A DNA stretch of 34,078 nucleotides. Source: Planctomycetota bacterium. GTDB taxonomy: Bacteria; Planctomycetota; UBA1135; GCA-002686595. Both the position numbers and the translations under genes were made by a program. Where the stretch lies: assembly GCA_029259605.1 (NCBI GenBank), contig JAJDEV010000037.1, positions 1-34,078 of the forward strand, read 5' to 3'. Below, one piece after another: positions 30,719 through 34,078 of the stretch. Each line of letters begins with the position of its first letter. Within the stretch, counting starts at the first letter, position 1. The notes below the pieces were generated by a model. It saw only the letters and a program-made list of their open reading frames with translations. It made no database searches and was not told the DNA's origin.

Positions 30719-33073
30719 TCAAAGCCGCGCGGCCCGCGTCGCGATCGCCGAATCGGGATGCGCACAGAGGCGCGCGGCGCGCTCGTCGCCCAGCTGCTCC
30801 CTCGAAACGCGCCCGGCCTCGACCGCGTCGAGCAGCACCGCGGTCCAATCGGCGCGCGCGAACAAGACGTCGAACGCGCGGTCGCGCGCTTCGTCCTGCA
30901 CGAGCGGAAAGGCATGGACGAGCGCCTGCGCCGCCTCGATCCCGCTCTGCGCGCCGAGCGCATTGACGACGCGCAGCTTCGCCGCGGCCGGTCCGGCGGA
31001 CGCGAGCATGCGGTCCGCCGCCTCGATCGCGCGCGCACGCGCCTCCGGGACGGCGAGCAGCGCGTCGATACCGTTCAGGCGCACTTCGAGGCTGCGCTCC
31101 GGATCGAGCGCGACGGTGTGCAAGCGGTCCGACCACGCGTCGACCTCGCGGAGCGCGAGCTGATCCCCGAGCCACAGGCGGGCGAGCGGGAGCGCGGCGC
31201 TCGCGATCGTCAGGCTCTCTTCGCTCGAAAGGTGGCGCAGCGTGCTCGCGAGCCGTGGCGACGGCCACGGCGCTTCGGACGCGGCGAACTCGGCGTGCAG
31301 CGTGCGCAGCACGACGGCGACCACGCGCGGCGACGCGTTCTCCTCGCGTAGCGCGAGGACGATCGCAACGGCGTCACGCAGCGAAGCGCGCCGACCGACG
31401 TCGAGCGCGAGCAGACGCGCGAGCTCGTAACAGTCGGCCTCCTGCCCGCGCTTGAGCGCGACGGAGAGGAACGTCGCCGGATGCACGCCGGCGATCGCGA
31501 GCGCGAGCGAACGCGACCAATCGTCCTCGAGGCGCGGATAGAGCTCGACCAAGTCGCGGTGGCTCGGACCGTCGATGCGCGTCGCCCACGCGCGCAACGC
31601 CTCGAGCTGCGAGCGCGCACCGCCGTCGAGTGCGTGCCCGCGCACGTCCGCCGACGAGATGCGACGTGAGTTCACCTCGACCGTGCGCACGACCTCGAGC
31701 GCGTTCCGGCGGACCTCCGGCCGGTAATGGCTCAGCGCCGCACGCACGAGGTCGATGTCCGCGTGCGCGAGCCACACGGCGTGAACGCTGAGCGCCGCCA
31801 CGGTCGACTCGCGCGCGGCCTGCGCCAGCCTCGTACGCGCCGCCGCGCTCATCCCGCGCTCGCCCAACAACCGGTGCATGGTCATGCGCATCCAACGATT
31901 CGGCGCGCTGAGCGCGACCTCGGGCTGCGCGAACGCGGCTTCGGTCGCGAGCGGAGGCGCACCCACCGCCGGCGCGCGCACCGACGACGCGTCGATGCGC
32001 CAGATGCGGCCGGCATCATCCGCGTCGGCGTAGCGATCGAGCACGTACAGCGCGCCGTCCGGCCCGGCGGCCAGCGTCGTGGGTCGGAAGAGCGCGTCCC
32101 TCGAGGCGAGGAACTCGTGCGCGCCGATGCGTCCGGCGCGGAACGACACGCCCGACGCCTCGACGCGATCGCGGTGCACGAGACCGCCGCGCGGCTCCGA
32201 CGTGAACAGGTTGCCGTCGAACGCGGCGGGCCAGCGTCCACCGGCGTAGACCGCGACATCGCCCGGAACGGTGAAGGCCTGTCCGACGAGCGCGGCGCCC
32301 TTCAGACGCTCGACGAACGCGTGGTCTGTCATATCGATCCAGCTCGCCACGCCACCGACGCGGCCGCTCGAGAACGCGGCGTCCGGCAACACGACGTGCG
32401 CCGCGTGCGTCGCGCCCGTGGCGAGGAAGAGCTCGCCGTCCCAGGACGTGTCGAAACCGAACAGCGGTGCTTCGAGCGCGACGACGCTCTCGAGCTCGCT
32501 GCCGTCCGGCCGAAAGCGAACGAGCCCGGCGGGTGCGAGCGCGTCGACACCGTCCGGGCGGCCGAGCGCCGCGAGCACGAAGCCGTCGAGGCTGCGCCGC
32601 ATGCAGCGGACCGGCGCGAGTCCGGGCAGAACCAGCTCGTGCGCGTCGGCGCGATCGTCGCCGTCCGTGTCGCGCAACCAGGTGATGCCACGCGCGTCCG
32701 CGACGAGCGCGCCGCCATCGTGCAGGACGAAGCTCGTCGCGTGCTCGAGCCCCGACGCGAAGACGATCGGCGCGCGCGACGCCGTTTCGGGCGTGGGCGT
32801 CGCGGCGAGGCGCGGGAGGATCAAGAGGCGTTCACCGCCGCTGCACACCCACATGCGCTCGCGCGCATCCCAAGCGACGGCGCTCGGCGCGACGACCGTC
32901 GGTTCGGACGCGACCAGGTCGATGCGAAAGTCGGGGTCGAGCGCGAACTTCGTCCAGGCGTCGCCGGGGGCGAGTCGCTCCTGGGCTGCGCCGAGCACCG
33001 CGAGCGCCCCCCAGCCGACGAGGGCGCACACGCCGCGTCTCACCGCTCCCCGCCCATCGCTGCCGAGACTCAT
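30719..33073 (-). CDS. PVC-type 'membrane-bound dehydrogenase' propeller/HEAT-repeat protein without heme motif
   Basis: A 784-residue exported protein starting at ATG 33073, preceded by AGAAGG as ribosome-binding site, with an N-terminal signal segment (VCALVGWGALAVLGAAQ). Residues about 35-390 form a beta-propeller of the planctomycete/verrucomicrobial dehydrogenase-like family: FALDPDFRIDLVASEPTVVAPSAVAWDARERMWVC, WLRDTDGDDRADAHELVL, GLVRFRPDGSELE, and FRPTTLAAGPDGALYVLDRYADADDAGRIWRI. Residues about 420-784 are alpha-helical HEAT-like repeats. Many relatives end in a CxxCH cytochrome c domain; none is present here, so it may lack electron transfer or rely on a partner. Substrate unknown. 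Confidence 0.85.
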   Translation of the reverse strand: MSLGSDGRGAVRRGVCALVGWGALAVLGAAQERLAPGDAWTKFALDPDFRIDLVASEPTVVAPSAVAWDARERMWVCSGGERLLILPRLAATPTPETASRAPIVFASGLEHATSFVLHDGGALVADARGITWLRDTDGDDRADAHELVLPGLAPVRCMRRSLDGFVLAALGRPDGVDALAPAGLVRFRPDGSELESVVALEAPLFGFDTSWDGELFLATGATHAAHVVLPDAAFSSGRVGGVASWIDMTDHAFVERLKGAALVGQAFTVPGDVAVYAGGRWPAAFDGNLFTSEPRGGLVHRDRVEASGVSFRAGRIGAHEFLASRDALFRPTTLAAGPDGALYVLDRYADADDAGRIWRIDASSVRAPAVGAPPLATEAAFAQPEVALSAPNRWMRMTMHRLLGERGMSAAARTRLAQAARESTVAALSVHAVWLAHADIDLVRAALSHYRPEVRRNALEVVRTVEVNSRRISSADVRGHALDGGARSQLEALRAWATRIDGPSHRDLVELYPRLEDDWSRSLALAIAGVHPATFLSVALKRGQEADCYELARLLALDVGRRASLRDAVAIVLALREENASPRVVAVVLRTLHAEFAASEAPWPSPRLASTLRHLSSEESLTIASAALPLARLWLGDQLALREVDAWSDRLHTVALDPERSLEVRLNGIDALLAVPEARARAIEAADRMLASAGPAAAKLRVVNALGAQSGIEAAQALVHAFPLVQDEARDRAFDVLFARADWTAVLLDAVEAGRVSREQLGDERAARLCAHPDSAIATRAARL

Positions 33074-33261
33074 GGTGTGTCCTTCTGCCCGCTTCGAAGC
33101 CGTCCGCGCGCAATGGACGCTCGCGTCGCGCTCGTTCTTCCCGCGAAGCGAGAAGGCACCGAGCGCAGGAACCGATCGTAACAACACGTGGACGCGGGCC
33201 CCGACCCTGTCGAATGGCTAGGATCCGACATCGCGCCGAGCGCGCGAGTCTTCCACCCTGG
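33074..33261. promoter_or_regulatory. Divergent promoter region of the PVC-type and YfaZ-like genes
   Basis: This 188-bp gap separates two divergent genes. AGAAGG on the minus strand, about 8 nt before ATG 33073, is the ribosome-binding site of the propeller gene. No promoter boxes can be named. Confidence 0.4.
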
Positions 33262-33999
33262 ATGTCCCCGATGGCCGAACGTCTCGCGAATCCCACTTCC
33301 GCCCCCCACCGTCGAGTCGCGGCGCTCCTCGCCCTCCTGCCGCTCGTCGGTGCGATGGCCGACGCGCGCACGGAGAACGACCGCGCGGCGCGAGCCGAGA
33401 CCGCTTGGAGCGGTGGGTACCGGCTGGTCCAACCGCGCATCGTGGCGCAGGACGACGCGTTGGGAGCGCCCCCCGCGCAGCGGAACGGCGTGAACGGATG
33501 GGCGCAGAGCTTCGTCGAGCTGTCGCTCGCGAGCGACAGCTTCGAGATCGCCTACCAGACCCGGACCGCGCGCGAGGACGGACACTTCACCTTCGGCGCC
33601 TTCGTGAACGAGGACGACGACTTCGCGCTCCACGCGCGCCTGCTGCGCGTCGGGCAGATCGTCGGTGTGCCGGCGCGCCTCGGGATCGGGCTCGGCGCGT
33701 TCGCCACTTTCTTCGACGTGCCGGACGAGAAGGCCTACGCGGTCGCGCTGATCGGCCGCGCCGAATACGACATCCCCAACGCGTACCCCACCGTCCTGAG
33801 CGCCGAGCTCGCGGTCGCGCCCGACATCACGACCTTTGGCGACGGCGAGAGCCTGATCGACTTCCGGCTGCGCGCGAACGTCGCGATCAGCGATTCGGCC
33901 GCCGCGTTCATCGGCGTGCACGTGCTCGAGGTCGACACCGAGATCGACGATCGCGAGATCGACGACGGGGTGCACATCGGCGTGCGCCTCGGGTTCTAG
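33262..33999 (+). CDS. YfaZ-family outer-membrane beta-barrel protein
   Basis: A 245-residue protein with a signal peptide near the N-terminus (RRVAALLALLPLVGAMADA). ATG 33262 or 33271 are both possible; no clear ribosome-binding site decides. The mature part is made of alternating beta-strands and matches YfaZ in pattern: FVELSLASDSFEIAY, FTFGAFVNEDDDFALHARLLRVG, ARLGIGLGAFATFF, GRAEYDIPNAYPTVLSAELAVAPDITTFGDGESLIDFRLRANVAI, and a final HIGVRLGF ending in Phe as outer-membrane barrels do. The role of YfaZ proteins is unknown. The natural TAG stop (33997-33999) forms the CTAG at which a family B repeat begins. Confidence 0.8.
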   Translation: MSPMAERLANPTSAPHRRVAALLALLPLVGAMADARTENDRAARAETAWSGGYRLVQPRIVAQDDALGAPPAQRNGVNGWAQSFVELSLASDSFEIAYQTRTAREDGHFTFGAFVNEDDDFALHARLLRVGQIVGVPARLGIGLGAFATFFDVPDEKAYAVALIGRAEYDIPNAYPTVLSAELAVAPDITTFGDGESLIDFRLRANVAISDSAAAFIGVHVLEVDTEIDDREIDDGVHIGVRLGF

Positions 34000-34078
34000 C
34001 CCGGGTGATTCATGAGGCTTTGCCGAGATCGACGCAGATGCGCGTCAGATCAGCGCTTCGCGACCGAAGCGCGTGGAG
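33996..34078. repeat. Family B palindromic repeat, left end (cut by window end)
   Basis: It begins CTAG then CCCGGGTGATTCATGAG, and its first about 65 bp are the inverted counterpart of positions 138 down to 75. Its last 37 bases are identical to 2-38. With the left window end it reconstructs a roughly 183-bp element, unless these are two separate copies. Confidence 0.8.

Noticed and set aside
1..34078. Plasmid, prophage or CRISPR content
   Set aside because: No replication, mobilisation, phage structural or cas genes and no regularly spaced short repeats are present. Shared window ends are explained by a dispersed repeat.

Overview
The window is very GC-rich bacterial chromosomal DNA, most likely from a planctomycete (Planctomycetota). 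This is inferred from gene content: a PVC-type 'membrane-bound dehydrogenase' propeller/HEAT protein, three ECF sigma-factor operons (one pairing the sigma factor with a Ser/Thr kinase), a split DUF3500 protein, a DUF3179 protein, an FG-GAP repeat protein and many exported proteins and lipoproteins. No plasmid, phage or CRISPR genes are visible.

Layout. 1-138 is one end of a palindromic repeat (family B). 316-1470 is a secreted metzincin-type protease. 1467-1632 is a 166-bp palindromic repeat (family A). 1639-3021(-) is a tandem HD/HD-GYP protein. 3246-5292 is a four-gene unit of ECF sigma factor, zinc-binding anti-sigma factor, Spy/CpxP-like periplasmic protein and a small 14-cysteine exported protein, ending in a 103-bp family B repeat. 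5834-6850(-) is an SGNH hydrolase. 6993-15344(+) is a long co-directional run: MBOAT acyltransferase, second SGNH-like protein, an FHA/ferredoxin-reductase/[2Fe-2S] fusion, a DUF3179 lipoprotein, two YbjQ-like proteins, a PrsW-like protein and a MATE transporter. It faces an ankyrin protein (15349-16782, -). A second family A repeat sits at 16919-17084. 17183-19176 is an ECF sigma factor coupled to a Ser/Thr kinase, followed by a small secreted protein. 19798-22112(-) is a third ECF sigma factor with a membrane-anchored HExxH protein. Further on are a GT-C-like/TPR membrane protein, an L7/L12-tailed membrane protein, an FG-GAP protein, an erythromycin-esterase-family protein, a CAT-anticodon tRNA (probably Ile2), an exported inorganic pyrophosphatase, an HMA lipoprotein, a split DUF3500 gene, the PVC-type protein and a YfaZ-like outer-membrane protein. 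The window closes inside another family B repeat end.

The most interesting signals are two probable selenoproteins. The DUF3179 lipoprotein (11107-12213) and the HMA lipoprotein (29282-29590, -) each carry a single in-frame TGA at, or beside, the position of the family's conserved cysteine. In both the family reading frame resumes directly after the TGA, a hairpin follows at a distance fitting a bacterial SECIS element, and the N-terminus has a lipobox. TGA is an ordinary stop in neighbouring genes, so a changed genetic code is not the explanation.

The second signal is two unrelated families of long-palindrome miniature elements. All ends seen lie in CTAG tetranucleotides, and in three cases that CTAG contains the TAG stop codon of the upstream gene. 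This suggests transposition into CTAG that preserves the host stop codon.
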